Source: Paragonimus skrjabini miyazakii (Eukaryota > Platyhelminthes > Trematoda > Plagiorchiida > Troglotrematidae). From it: a DNA stretch of 64,000 bases. The stretch lies in assembly GCA_014338405.1 (NCBI GenBank), contig JTDE01001039.1, forward strand, positions 49,662-113,661, read 5' to 3'. The position numbers were made by a program, and so were the translations under genes. Below, piece after piece: positions 33,451 through 45,801 of the stretch. Within the stretch, counting starts at the first letter, position 1. The number at the start of each line of letters is the position of its first letter. A model generated the notes under the pieces. It searched no databases, was not told where the DNA came from, and was given only the letters and a program-made list of their open reading frames with translations.

Positions 33451-35128
33451 TATTAACCAGTCCTTCACTATTTACCAGAATGGCGACACTGCAATTTGTA
33501 GAAAGTCGGTGACCCGTGATACCTATTTATCAAATTAAAATATGACGACCTGACATTTCAAGTTGTTACCGCACATGTAGTTGAGTCACTGTGACGACTC
33601 GGTAAACACTGTGACCATGGTGGCAAACGATTGACTTTTGGAACACTGCGTCTGTCTCACGTGATGGATTTTCCCCATGCTTCGCCGAAATTCAAAGGGT
33701 GAGAACCATTGGGGAGTGAACCGATGTTACGTACGTACTATGACAGGTTTAACTTTGATGGCAACATTGTTATCAGTAACCGGTATCGACTGTCATGTTC
33801 CAACGACAGGCATTTTTTGGTGGTCACTGCATAAAAGCCTCACAGAAAAAGCGATGTGTCACTATCGAGCCAGGTGAGACAGGCCACACAGTCATGAAAC
33901 TTTACACCATCTAATCTCTTGAAAATAATTCGCCCATTGCCCTTTCGTTGTCGATAGGCGGTTGGTCGGACTACATTTTATCAACTGAAAAACGTGTTAG
34001 GTACAGCACCTCATACCCCAGTCAAAGAGTCTGATGTTCAATGAGCCCAGAAACAGTGTCTGTTCAAAGAGTGGAACATATTCGGCGTCGCTCTACCTGC
34101 AGGAGAAACTGCTAGCGTATCATTTTGCAGACAGCAATTCCTGAACGAAAAAAGCCGATTAGTGTTGGCAATTCACAGAGGCTCCAAAGACTGCATATTG
34201 CAGTCTCAATGGATAATCACAGCTAGATTTCCGTTCGTAATTTTCTGAGAAAACATATCAATAGAGCTCGTTATACTCAGGCTTTTTATTACCCTGATTT
34301 TTTAACAACCTTTGCCATTGCCACACTTCACCATAATGGTCGCCAATCATGCTGTGATCACCGCAATCCTCAGCGCGTGAGATGACCTGATGTGTGTGCA
34401 ACACCCTTTTCTTCTTCAGCGATTTAAAGACCATTGTGTCAGCCCGTTCACTTCTGCTTGTACGTGAACGGCGCACTTAGATACCATGCAAGCTACATAC
34501 CGCTATCCGATGTTGCAGTCATGTCATAAGAACACCTGGTCGCAGAAGCTAAACTCTAAAACCGAATCATTTCCAAACCCGAAGTAATCACTCATGGAAA
34601 GAATAATGGTCCATCGGATTGTCAATTTCTGACGGTGTACCTACAACTCTGCCATTCTACAGCTATTGGGAATCTGTTCACAGACGATTAACATCACCGA
34701 GCAGGTGATGGCGGAGCACCCGCTGGAACCACGAAACGGTTATTCACATGTTCAAATGGAGAAACCTCAAGTACGGAAACGTTATGCTTGCTTGGTCAGA
34801 CGGTGCTTTGACACGATTCCCCTTGCCTCTGTGGACTGAGGATCACGTGATGATCTGAGGGCACATATATGAAAATACTTCTTAGCTTGTTGTGGGGGTC
34901 CGGGACCCTCAGCTGGGATGTTAAATGGATCATAGGAGGGACTGTAACTCACTGAACCGTAACGGAATTATCCAAAACTGTAAATTAACAATGCAACAGC
35001 CGAAGCTCATCTTGTTAATTTACAAACAAATTCGGAGGACACGGTGCGTATACGGATTGATGAATTTTCACGTCGCGTACGGTGGCGGATCCCTGGTACT
35101 TAAGATATGCAAACAGCGTGTAAAGTTA
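33451..35128. other. No gene recognised
   Basis: Only short frames; no domain, repeat copy or RNA gene seen. Confidence 0.5.
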
Positions 35129-35232
35129 CTGATGAGTAGTGGGGGATTTTAGATTTATGTAACTTAAACATCACTCACAACTGGTTGCGTCTATCGCACT
35201 CCCATAGACATTCCAGTCAGCCCCCTTCGGAA
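35129..35232 (-). mobile_element. SINE 3' fragment, copy S7
   Basis: It begins CTGATGAGTAGTGGGGGATTT on plus, as S3 does at 24114, and ends near CCAGTCAGCCCCCTT, as S3 does (CCAGCCGGCCCCTTA). S3 and S7 thus share both ends, which may mark a defined truncated subfamily. No tRNA head is present. Confidence 0.7.
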
Positions 35233-38200
35233 GCGTGTACTGTGTCCATACGACCGGTGAGCCATCACCTAACCATTGTATAAGCAGCATAGAGCAAGTA
35301 CACCATCGGAACGTCATGAATTATGTCCTATGCAGTAATATTGATATCAGACTACGTGAAGACAATGCCTTAGACAAGACTATCGGAAGAGATGACTTGC
35401 GGATGTGAATTTAAGCGCGTGACCACACTATGTTTACGGCTTGGATACACCGGCAATCCCGAATAGACCAAGTTATCAATGCACCCACAGTGGGCCATTA
35501 ACGACATCATGTATGTGTTAGGCACAGTAAAAACAAACAGGTCGCTACCGTTTGCATTCGTACGGATCAACGACCCTAGTCATCCGGTAAAACACTTACT
35601 TTGTTTTCAGGAATCGGGACCAAGACAGCTCCCCACAGATTCCATGCTTCAATTTAATTAGGTTTTGAAACCAGTTTTCTTCGATCCCCATACGACGAAG
35701 ATCAGATGCTCCGCTTCCATATTCTATATGATTTGCACAAACATCCACAACAATACTTGTGCTTCTTACTGGCCTTATGTCGTTTCCTGTTCTTTCCTGA
35801 CCTACTCTATCTTCGTCTTTAGTTAAGAACACAAATCTTGGTTTTGTTTTCGAGTATCAAGAACTGTAAGACTGTCCGTGTCAAAACGAACAACGGGTGC
35901 TGCACGACACAGTGTACCGCAAGGTTTCGTACTAGGACATCAACTTTTCTGGACATGCTCAAAATTCCGGTTCGTCGAGCAACGGCTAACATTACATACT
36001 AGCCCCCCCCCACTCAACACGGCAAGATGTAGAATTACTCAGGGTGAACTGTTCATCGTCTTCGAGGTGAAACGCTAGGCACTCCTGTTCATGAAGGTGA
36101 CCTAAGAACGATTGTTTTAATTTCCACTAAGCTTACTCCTAGCTATGTATCCGTAACCAAAACGATGAAGTTTGTGCCTGAGCCGCTCACTCAAACCATG
36201 CTCAACCAGATGGTGCGCCGTTATCCTGAACTAAACACTCAAGCTTATCGTCCGCATATCATGGGGGGGGGGAACACTGCTCTTAATCAGAAGGTACAAC
36301 GGGAGCTACAAGGCGGTTTACGACACTTTGTTTGTCCTGCCATTCAGGAAGGCCGCGTTAACCGGGCCAGTTCTCAGTCCACTGGCATGTCAACGAGGGC
36401 ATCATTTCAAGCCATAGTCCTCCATCAACTTCATCATCCGTCACGAACCACGTTTTCGCAAAGTTCAGTATAACTGGGCTAAAGTTGCAACATAAGATGA
36501 ACCGTTTGACTGACACAGCATACCCCTTCGGCATTCGGGTGAATCCAAACTAAAACAACCCACCAGTCCATAGTAAAAGCGTTATCCATCGGCGGATTCA
36601 ACCGCAGATTCGAAGCACACGTTCACGACAGCCTACTGAGCCTTTACACAGTCTGGTCGTCAGAGCAGATGCGGCAGGGTGACGCTACATTCGATTTTTC
36701 GCTGTTGCAATCTTAGATTTTGCTTGCTGCATACTGAAGTATGCCTGTGGTACGCTCAGCACAATGTGCCTTCAGATGTCTTCCAATCATTTCCTCCCAA
36801 CGCTTTGCAATGTTATTACTGTCGATTCTCGAATACTGAAAACACTCGCCGAACCATATGTTCTCAAATTGTACCTATAAACCTCCGGAATTTCTCTAAG
36901 CCGGACATTTCTCGGATAAAAAACTGGACCACATGTGATACAAAGCATCCAATCGAACGCCTACCGATATTATTGCTTTGGGCTTACACTAGATACGAAG
37001 GGTATCAGTGGGACCGTAAACGATGTAATGCAAACACTTAAGGTGATAAATGTGTGGCTTCGCTTACCGTCGGACTAATCCTGACATGCATGCCATCAAC
37101 CCCGTTAGTACGGATATCGACACAGGAGCTCCTCATCTTCAAGCGACAGAGCATGACAAGTGAAATAGGTGCACGCAGCTCAAAATTGGTTGAAATCCTT
37201 GAAATTGAAAACTACGCCAAGTTTTAATGAATGTTGGTCGGCGATAAGCACGTTGACGGCATCAACAACTAAAAAGTACGGTGACAATCTGAGTTCATGA
37301 AGTATAACGCCCATAGAAGTGACGTAAAATTAATACCAAATCCATGATGGTTTTGGTAAATAAACCGAAAGACAGCCGTGAAAGATTACGTGTATTAGCG
37401 TGTGCCAAGAAATAGATGACATAAGTACCCTTTCTGTTCCAATTAAGATTTGGTTACGGACAAAAAGCCCACCGTCTAAGCTACAAAACGCACTGGCACA
37501 CCCTTATAAACCGGATCTCGATGCATAGCTGAAGGATGATGAACAGAAGACAGTCTCTGGGAGAAGAACGGACCATGTAGCAAGCCTTACCAAAAACTTG
37601 ACGTACAAAAGGCCAAATTAGAACTCCGTCTGTAAGTAGCGCTCTTCGCGAGGATGAACTACGGTGACCTTGCCGTGTCAAAACCGATCGCTGGCTTCTT
37701 CCATTTTTCCAGTTTTCAACGGTAAAGCCAGCCAAGAAGCAAAACAACTCTATACCTGTCGACGTTTGCCTGATTAAACGAAGCATCACTGAGTGGGCGC
37801 TTCAGGAGTTAGCTCATAAGTTCGACAGGTGAACCATTGTGACGTCAACGCAATAGAGTGATGTTACTGGCACAGCCGTTAACCACCAGCGACTATCTGG
37901 TTACCAAACGAGCCCGCTTATCTTGCAGTCAATCCTTGTGGTAATTCGTTTCCTGACTAAAAACCTAAGGAAGCTCCCGCAGAATCGTGATCAACTCTGA
38001 TTTACACGCTATATATAAAAAGATGACCTGCCGAGCGACATTTTTAACACCTGAACATGAAGTTGCGCCGGTGGTAGCTTAATCCCCCTTGGATGATAGT
38101 AGAACCCCTTTCGCACTATATCGGATCATTCATCCAGGAGACTGCATGAGAATGGCTATCCGGTGCGTTTTTTTTTATAAAAGGCGATACGAGCCGTAGT

Positions 38201-38614
38201 GCTGAAACCCGTCACCTTCTGCAAAATAGAGGTATTTATTGGTATCCGTTGCAAACAAGATACATCTGAAGTTACCACAAGACAACTGTCAATCTACGGA
38301 ACACGAATTGAAGCCCAACTATTGCGCGTAAGCCTCTGTACAATGGCAGTTATCATTTCATAACTGAAAACAGGCGGCTTTTGTGTATACTCACCTATCT
38401 GTTCGTGTTGAGTATTATAGACTAGACGTGACAGACTTTTTGACAGAGTGAGTAAATAACAGCCCTGCGTGTTTGAAAGATGGATAGGATTGAAACGGTT
38501 TTAAGCGCGACTGTTCCTCAGTTGGTCGATTCTACACAATTTACAGATGGAGGAGATGCTTATCAGAGCGTCTATCGAGGACACAGAAACCGGCCTAAGA
38601 CGGCGAAATCTCGA

Positions 38615-38649
38615 ACTTTGAACAAGGGGATGCATGAGCCATTTGCCGA
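38615..38649 (+). repeat. 35-bp direct repeat, copy 1
   Basis: ACTTTGAACAAGGGG followed by ATGCATGAGCCATTTGCCGA matches 40479-40513 at 33 of 35 positions. Flanks on both sides do not align. Confidence 0.7.
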
Positions 38650-40478
38650 GGCAACTAGTACCTGGTCGTACAACTCTGACCTATGTACTCAGAAGTTCAC
38701 ATGGATGATTAGTCTCCCTGTGACCACGAGCAACCGATCTCACAATTTGCAGGAATGACTGCGCAAATGTCGCCAAACACTCAGTTCGCAATCTCCATAA
38801 CTCGGTATTCCCACTCACTCCGGTTACCGGTTTCATTTGTTGTGTTCTAATTAGCCTGATGTTCAAACACAGAACAAGTATTGTCGCTACTTTGTTCTCG
38901 ACGATAAGTGTCCGAATTAGAATGCAGGTTCTTATATACGAGGTCTTCATCAACATGAACCGGCTGAAGTGAGAGAGTGGCATTTACGTGAAGTTCAACA
39001 GGAGTAAATAAGGCGGCCATGACAACAGTATCACTCTACAGCTGTGGACAGTCCGAATCATACTCTAACGCACGACCATTAGCATATATATCCGACGGCA
39101 CCAACCAATAGACAACGATGAGAGTCAAGCGAATTCAGACGTCCAATCTGGAATACTACGTTCATTTAGACGGTTGGGCCATGCATCGGTGTAAAACAAT
39201 CGTCTGCCGGGCCAAGTCCACTTTGGCCGTGCAGCGCACCTGACCGGCGTAATTTGCGAGGTTATTAAACGACATCCGCAAACGAAATTGTCTCGCGACG
39301 CGGTCGTGTTTGTCTGCTCGGGGTAGCTAGCTCGAGGTTGATCGTCTGAATCTTCAGGTGGATGTTTCATTAATCAAGTTTAATTCCATTTTTATCCTAA
39401 CACAACGATCGCTTTGTTTTTTCTTCTAAAGTACCACCGCATTACTGTCGACCAACGATGTATTGTCGTCAAAGGCCACGATGATTATGCATCGAACTAA
39501 GGGCAACAAAAGAAGAAACGAACTCGAAAGCGATAAAATGGTATAATAATAATAGTGTAAATACATGATACGCGATACAAAAGTTTGAGAAAAAATATTC
39601 GATATATATATGTATAAAATCTTGTGGCCATCTGTGTCTTGTTCGTGTTCTTTTTGAATTCCGTATACGTAAATGATGAACATGATGTACGAATGACTTC
39701 GTGCAAATGCACGCGCGCCAATGTGAATGTGTGCAGATGTATCAGATCGTAATGATTTCAAAATTCCGTAAACTACTTCGTGGTTCCAAATAGTCTTCAC
39801 ACTGCATTTCCACATAACCCTGAAGACAGAAAAAGAAATAATTACACATGATAGGCAGAGTCAGAAAACCCGATTTAAGTGTTCAGAGTGCTGACAATGG
39901 ACTCTTAAGGATCCGATCACTATTGACTACAGAGAAGAACGCTGCTTCAAATGGATAAACAGCACAAGACTCGGTGCACATAGGGCCAAAATCGCCTATG
40001 CCTAAATAAAAAAAAACTCTGATGTGTCAAAAACAGAAATATCGGTCAGGTATATGAGAGAGAGGAGAGAGAGTAAACAGTCGTTTTACGGACGTGTATA
40101 CTGCTTCCATATGCCTTGATCCTATTCGCTTCTTTGTCACAGTTTCCATCACGATGAAGACACTGCCAGTCTGAGACGACTATAGCCACGAGAGCTCGTT
40201 CATTCTTCCGACTGGCAACCAAAATAGTTTCAGAAGCTTCTTACGGGACTTAGATGTGTCAGAAAAAGCTGATCAAGGGACTGTGTTTAGTGCTTCGCTT
40301 TGAACTGTCTGATTAATTTCACTTATGGAAACCCAACTTTATCGCCCTGCAAGAGCCAATGAATCGTCCGAATGACACAACACAAGATTTTACGGTAATG
40401 TGATACTTCTACCAGACAGCGGTCTTATTCGGCAGATTAATCCACAATTCGCTTCATTCCATGCACGGAACCTCCGTT

Positions 40479-40513
40479 ACTTTGAACAAGGGAATGCATG
40501 AGCCACTTGCCGA
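40479..40513 (+). repeat. 35-bp direct repeat, copy 2
   Basis: Second copy of the ACTTTGAACAAGGG ... ATGCATGAGCC block, about 1.86 kb to the right of the first and in the same orientation. The function is unknown; it may be the remnant of a dispersed repeat. Confidence 0.7.
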
Positions 40514-42418
40514 ATAAGTGATTCCTTGCCATCTAAACATCGACCATCCCGTCAAGATGCTACAAGGTGGGCCATTTCCCATTTCATATTACCTTCCGAG
40601 AACAAATGCTGTTTCGTTTAGTCAGATGACTAATCGTGGACACGAGGACGATAGCAACTAACTTGACCATCCGCACAATTCAACTCCGCTCAAGTGATTG
40701 ATTCTTCACAAAGTGGTTATCGGTGTGACGGTGCGACTCAGTTTAAGTTCAGAAATGCGGTTACCAAGTCATGTTAGCAGTACACACTGAAGTCATCATG
40801 ACAGTGGGATAATGTGATAGGCCTACTCAAATCGAATGCCATGGTTCAGTGTTCCTTTGGTGTTCATACGCCATTGAGTCTCATTGTCACCACTATCGAT
40901 TTTCCATCACAGACGGCCTGACTACAGTAAAATCCACTGACATGGTTGGCTTTAAAATGGCCAAGTAAACTTACTACTCACCTATTGAAATTCAGTTACT
41001 TTATTCTGTACCTGTTTAAGATACATGCATCTTAATGACTCTACTCTACGGAATGAAGGAAACACTGTTTCTAAATCTGGTTAAGAACGGTCGATCAGTC
41101 AAAACGTTACAAAGTGCTGTCTACCTTTCCCCTATCACGAGAACGATATCAATTCTTCAATAACTAACACGACCGGAAGTATTCAGTTTGTCTACTATAA
41201 CAGAACTGAAAGTACCATAAAAATGATTATCAGTAATAACGACTACAACATGATTAACCAGCACTCCACGACGAAATTAGTCCTCAAACTCGTACTTAGT
41301 TCGCAAAGTGGGCACCCTTGATGGGTACCCTTGAACACATTAACTAAAGAACAACCGCTCATCTCAAAGCAAATTTAGGAAAAAGAATGGAACTTTTCAA
41401 CGAAATAATAACTTTGTGTACATATAAAACAGATGCCACAGAGAGACGGCGCAGCCAAACTCACTGAATCGGGCGAACACCCCCTAATTAAACGACGTCC
41501 GCCTAACTTACAGAATGACTTTCGTGAATTCGGCCAAGATAAACAACTAGATAGGACCTGCTAATAAGACTTTCCACTCAAAACCAATGAAAGTGCTTTC
41601 GGTCTTACAGTTCAAAGTCTTCTACCTTGCTATTTTGTCTGGTCACACAACGAGTAAAACATCCAAGTGAGGATGATGTGTTTCGTACATCTGACCGAAC
41701 AACACCATAAAACAACGCGTTATGCTGAGCAATGCATCCATAAAGTGAACTCATGCGTCAAAAGCTGCAACGTCCAGAATCTACAACAACCGGCCACGAT
41801 CTAGAGTGACACCGATGTTGGTTGTTTGTTTACAGTGTATTGTTGACGATGACAACCTCAGAGTTTTGTATAAAACTCGATAACGACTGGTGATTTAATG
41901 GGGTGACCTACATGTGGTCTTCTATATACGGCGAAGACAGGAAAGACGAAATGTTCTCTTCCTGACCAATAACGAGGTGAGAACTGTTGACCATCATCAT
42001 CATTGACAACAATACATCAGTGGTTTACACTGATGCTTAACTGCCACACGACCACGAAGGAAAAACCATATGAGAAGTGAGTAAAAAAAGAAGGAGAGGG
42101 GACGGGACTTAATTACCAGAAACAGCTACGTCTATATTCAAACATTCAACATCAAGTCGTTTACACCTTGCAAACAAACAACCAATCTGTAAGTGAAAGT
42201 AAGGCGCCATCAACAAGACAGCTTCCTCACGGCATTCATCGCCCCGCATCATCGAATACACACACTTCACAGACAACTCGGTCAAACCACGACAACATTC
42301 ACACCACCGAGCTCGAGTAGCCACCATCTAACCTAACGTCTTCAGCTATTGACTCTGAGTCACGAGGGCCACAGCCTGGGAAACGAACCCGATCTACAAT
42401 GACCAACCATTTCGTGAA

Positions 42419-42991
42419 CTACTTCATTTGTCTACGCCAGGTCATCATCATCATCTGTTCACCTCGCACCTTGCACCAGTCGGTCGAAGTGTCGACAAAC
42501 AGTGCACGGTGTAGCAAACGATTAGCTGGCATCCTTAGTACATGACCTAACCATCTCAGTCTGTGCAAATGTAGTGACTGAACAAAAGAATTCGTTTGAC
42601 AATCAATGCCAAACACCCGCTTCCTGACCTCGTTGTTTACCCGCTGGTGCCACCCGATACGAACGACTGAACGCAAACAACGGTGGTCGAATATCTGGAG
42701 GCGGTTCACGTCCTCTACCATGAGCGGCCAGGTTTCGCTGTCCTAAAGTAATACAGCCCTCACTGTTGTCTGATATACATGACCCTTATGTTTCAGAGAA
42801 ATACCTCCCTGTCGCCATAGGTGTCTCAGATTAGCGAACACCCCCCTAGCCTTGGAAATACGCGCCTCTATTTCACTACCAACACCTCCGCCGCCGATGC
42901 AGCTTCCCAGGTATACAAATTGGTCAACAACCTCCATGACTTCGTTACCTAACATTAAATCTACGTAACTACAGCTATCTTGCAGAAGCAC
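42419..42991 (-). pseudogene. Post-RT C-terminal domain of LINE A1
   Basis: Frame 42991-42743 holds VLLQDSCSYVDL-like text (as MLLQDSCSYVDL), VDQFVYLGSCI, ISKARGVFANLRHLW and VRAVLL. A break near 42740, within the segment that reads YGSETWP in A3, moves the reading to 42721-42419 with NRLQIFDHRCLRSVVRIGWHQ, HLHRLRWLGHVLRMP and a final basic MTWRRQ. This is the usual RTE C-terminal region of unknown biochemical role. The glycine run in SCIGGGGVG comes from a short GCC/GGC repeat at about 42880-42900. Confidence 0.85.
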
Positions 42992-44163
42992 TTTGCCTTT
43001 TGAGGCTGCACGCGTTTATCGTTTTGTGTCGCCTGAAAGTTGTCAAACAGCAACACATTATCGTCTGCATAATCAAGATCAGTCAGTCTTCCAACAGGTG
43101 GGAGATCTACACCGGCATCATTCGAGTGCCGCGGACAGTCCCCCATTACTTCGTCGATGATGAAACTGAACAAAAATGGCGAAAGGGGACAGCCTCGATG
43201 TACGTCGCTCTTGGTGCTGAAATTGTCAGACAGTTCACCGTAAACCCTAACCTGAGCTGAAGTGTGACAATAAAGCGCCGATAGTATGTTCACAAATCTA
43301 GTCGGTACACCTCTGCGTTTAAGTGACTCTAAAAGTGTATATCGATCCACCGAATCAAACGCACCTTCATAGTCGAGGAATACGGCGATTGTTGGCCGAT
43401 GGTACACATGACGCTGCTCCAGAATTTGAAAGAGGGTGAAAAAGTAATCTATACATCCCCGCCTAGGGCGAAACTCAGCCTGTCCTTCTCTAATGTTTAC
43501 CTCCCGAACTGCAGTGAGTCGACGAAGTATAATGGATGCCAAAACCCTTAAAATGACTGGGTTCAAACTAATTCCCGTACGGTTTTCACAAGAGTCCCGG
43601 GCTCCTTTTTTAAATATGGAAACTATTATCGAGTGACCCCAGCACGAAGGGATGATCTCCGTCGTCCACATAAGTTGAAACAGCCTAGTCAAGGCCTCTA
43701 CTAACGCCTTTCCACCCTCTTTGAAAAGTGCCGGCACGATATCATCTGGGCCAGCAGCTCTGTTACGTTTGACAGCCGAGATATAATTGCGCACCTCAGT
43801 CTCAGTGGGTGGTTCCAAATCTACCGACCAGGGTGCTACGTCACAAGTTTGTGGCGGCAACCCAATGGAAACAGGAGGCCAGCTAAATGTCCGACGCTCT
43901 ATCATTCTGGACTTATTATAGATGAGTGTGCCATCTGCCTCGCTGATAGCATCACTGACAGACGGTCGCCTGGTACCAGTGGCACGGATCATTTTAAAGA
44001 GTATGCCGGTGTTCTCGGAGGCAAAAGCGGTTTCCACTTCCTTAACTTTTTCCACCAACCAGGCCTCACCATCAGCCGTTAGACTACGTTTGAGTTTCCT
44101 ACGGATATCTCTTCTAGACTTATGTAAACTACCAGAAAGAATGTTCTGTCTGGATTCTAACAA
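42961..44163 (-). pseudogene. Reverse transcriptase of LINE A1, long open frame
   Basis: A 400-codon frame, the longest in the window. After a basic linker (SRRDIRRKLKRSL) come AAGPDDIVPALFK (residues 136-148), SIFKKGARDSCENRTGISL (normally NYRGISL), GQAEFRPRRGCIDYFFTL and FLDYEGAFDSVDR (catalytic A). HRGCPLSPFLFSFIID (normally VRQGCPLSP) and LDYADDNVLLF (catalytic YADD near residue 368) follow. Shortly after YADD a deletion shifts the frame and the ORF stops at 42961. It would copy element RNA into the nicked site. It may be only mildly damaged, but the frame break before the thumb makes it a pseudogene as sequenced. Confidence 0.9.
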
Positions 44164-44580
44164 CTCCAGAGATTTCTATGAAATCCTGTTTGTTTAGCCC
44201 ATGTACCCCTGTGCCGCATGCTACAGTACCTGCTTCCCGGATGGCCTCTGAGATTTGAGTCCAGCAGCTATCAGGATCTTCGGAGTGAGAACTACCAAGG
44301 CAGCTTTCTAAGCCGGTTTGGTACTTATGCTTTACTGATGGTAAAGACAGTTTCTCAACAGCTAGTCGTTGCTATCAGTGAGGTCGTTGTCCAGCAAAAG
44401 TAAGAACAAAACGACAACATACCGATGCATGATCTGAGTCCATGTAAGTGCTCTAATAAGAACAACAGTCTTGAATGCAACCACGCCACCTGTAACTAAC
44501 AGCTATGGGGTCTACCTGAGACCAGGCCTGATTTGGAGAAGTATAGCATTGACGTGCACGATGCCTAAAATTAGTGCTGG

Positions 44581-45304
44581 CTAAAATAGCTTATGCTCAA
44601 CGCACAGTCGTAACAATCGCCCGCCATTATTTGACCAATGTGACGACATCACAAACCTGCCACCTAAACGAGATTCTGCTTCACCGAGGCGACCGATCTG
44701 GGCATTCATATCTCCGGTCAGGACAACTATATCAGATCCACGTGTCAACCGGAGGAGAGCGGCCAGATCCGAGTAAAATGCGTTCTTGACGACGACGTCA
44801 CTACAGTCAGCAGGAGCGTAAGCAGACACAATAAATAAATTTCTGAAGGTCTTGCGTCTGGGGCTGGTCTTAATTGAACCTGCCAATCAGACGGCACAGT
44901 CTGTTGTAAACAGGGATCCAATCTATCAATGCGGCTGCAGCCGTCGTGCTGAGGACTACACCTATTCCAGCCTGACCTGTAACGATGGCTGTGAAGTCAA
45001 CCGAAGTGTATAACCAGTATCGAGTAGATAGTGCGGGTGCTGTTAATTCCATATGTTGACTACTGTCCTGTATTCTAGTCTCCGACATATAGCAGACATC
45101 GACATTTAACGTATCTAACGTTCGTGCAAGAGCGGCCTGTTGACCTTTCTGTTTTAGAGTGTGCACGTTGAAAGCACCTATATTAATTCGCATTCTAAGT
45201 CTAAGCAAGAGATGAAGTAGACCTGAAGCTGAATGGCAAGAGATGGAACTCACCGGCTCAGTGTTACTATGATTAGTTGTGTCTGTTTGAGACCTGTTGA
45301 GCAA
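44581..45304 (-). pseudogene. AP-endonuclease of LINE A1, frameshifted
   Basis: The first frame (45304-44870) contains INIGAFNVHTLKQKG, then LNVDVCYMSETRIQD, the block with the metal-binding Glu of apurinic-type endonucleases, and later AGIGVVLS and LIDWIPVYNRLC. A frameshift near 44880 moves the reading to 44886-44581, with FIVSAYAPADCSD and VVLTGDMNAQIGRLG, the block with catalytic Asp and Asn. The C-terminal part (TNFRHRARQCYTS and DHASV with the His) follows in broken frames to about 44400. The enzyme would nick the target strand to prime reverse transcription. All three conserved blocks are visible, but not in one frame. Confidence 0.85.
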
Positions 45305-45801
45305 TCATCAGAAATGGAAGTCGGGAGGGGCCTGAGAACGAAATTTGATAGGACAGTGGGGGGAGGGGTCAACAGTAACATGTTTTCGCCTATCCACCCT
45401 GCTGTATGCTGCAGATAGGGCGACCCGGTTTATACTGCGAGACGGCCGATGCAGTATGGAATTACTGGAATTGTGACTATTCATGGTTGTGTGTGGGCTG
45501 AGATACTGCCAGGGCGCCCAGACCTAGACAGGAGAACGATTAGGGTTCTCAACCAAAGCCTTTGGCTCAAAAGCCTATACCGCAAGGCAGCGGGTGAGTG
45601 CCAGTGTACGAGAACTGGTACTTTTCTTCGGAAAAATATACCAACCTTCTTCCAACCCCCAACCTGGAGGATCAGGTGACTGGTTCGTCAGACCTCTACC
45701 GATTGGCCTGCCTGGTATGAGTGAATCTGCCGGTATGGTGGCCACACCGTCCAGTTTAGTCCAAAAGGTCATCGAGATGCACAAACTGTCACAACACGTC
45801 A

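Larger units (their letters stand above)
35233..41991. other. Large stretch without a supported gene
   Basis: About 6.8 kb. A plus frame near 35900 holds HSVPQGFVLGHQLF, resembling the CR1-type VPQGSVLGPLLF block, but nothing supports it on either side. Frames at 36165-36473, 36679-37041, 38480-38758 and 39426-39815 lack recognisable domains. A 35-bp direct repeat occurs at 38615-38649 and 40479-40513. An AT-rich low-complexity patch lies near 39590-39620. Confidence 0.4.
41992..45801 (-). mobile_element. Family-A RTE-like LINE, near full length, copy A1
   Basis: The element has a 5'UTR from 45801 to about 45300, AP-endonuclease frames at 45304-44581, RT at 44163-42961, the C-terminal domain at 42991-42419 and a 3'UTR ending in a (TGATGA)-type tail at 41992. 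The 5' boundary was set by aligning with the plus-strand copy at 56209, where both share TGACG followed by TTGNGCATCTCGATGACC. At 3.8 kb it is near the usual length for RTE elements. Several frameshifts interrupt it. It is the best preserved element of the window, with an intact YADD. Confidence 0.9.

Noticed and set aside
35878..36078. VPQGFVLGHQLF, possible CR1-type RT block on plus
   Set aside because: The resemblance covers about 12 residues and has no supporting motif before or after it.
36679..37041. LQCYYC in a plus frame, possible Ly6/uPAR (LU) domain
   Set aside because: The later cysteines do not follow LU spacing and no signal peptide or convincing splice acceptor is present.
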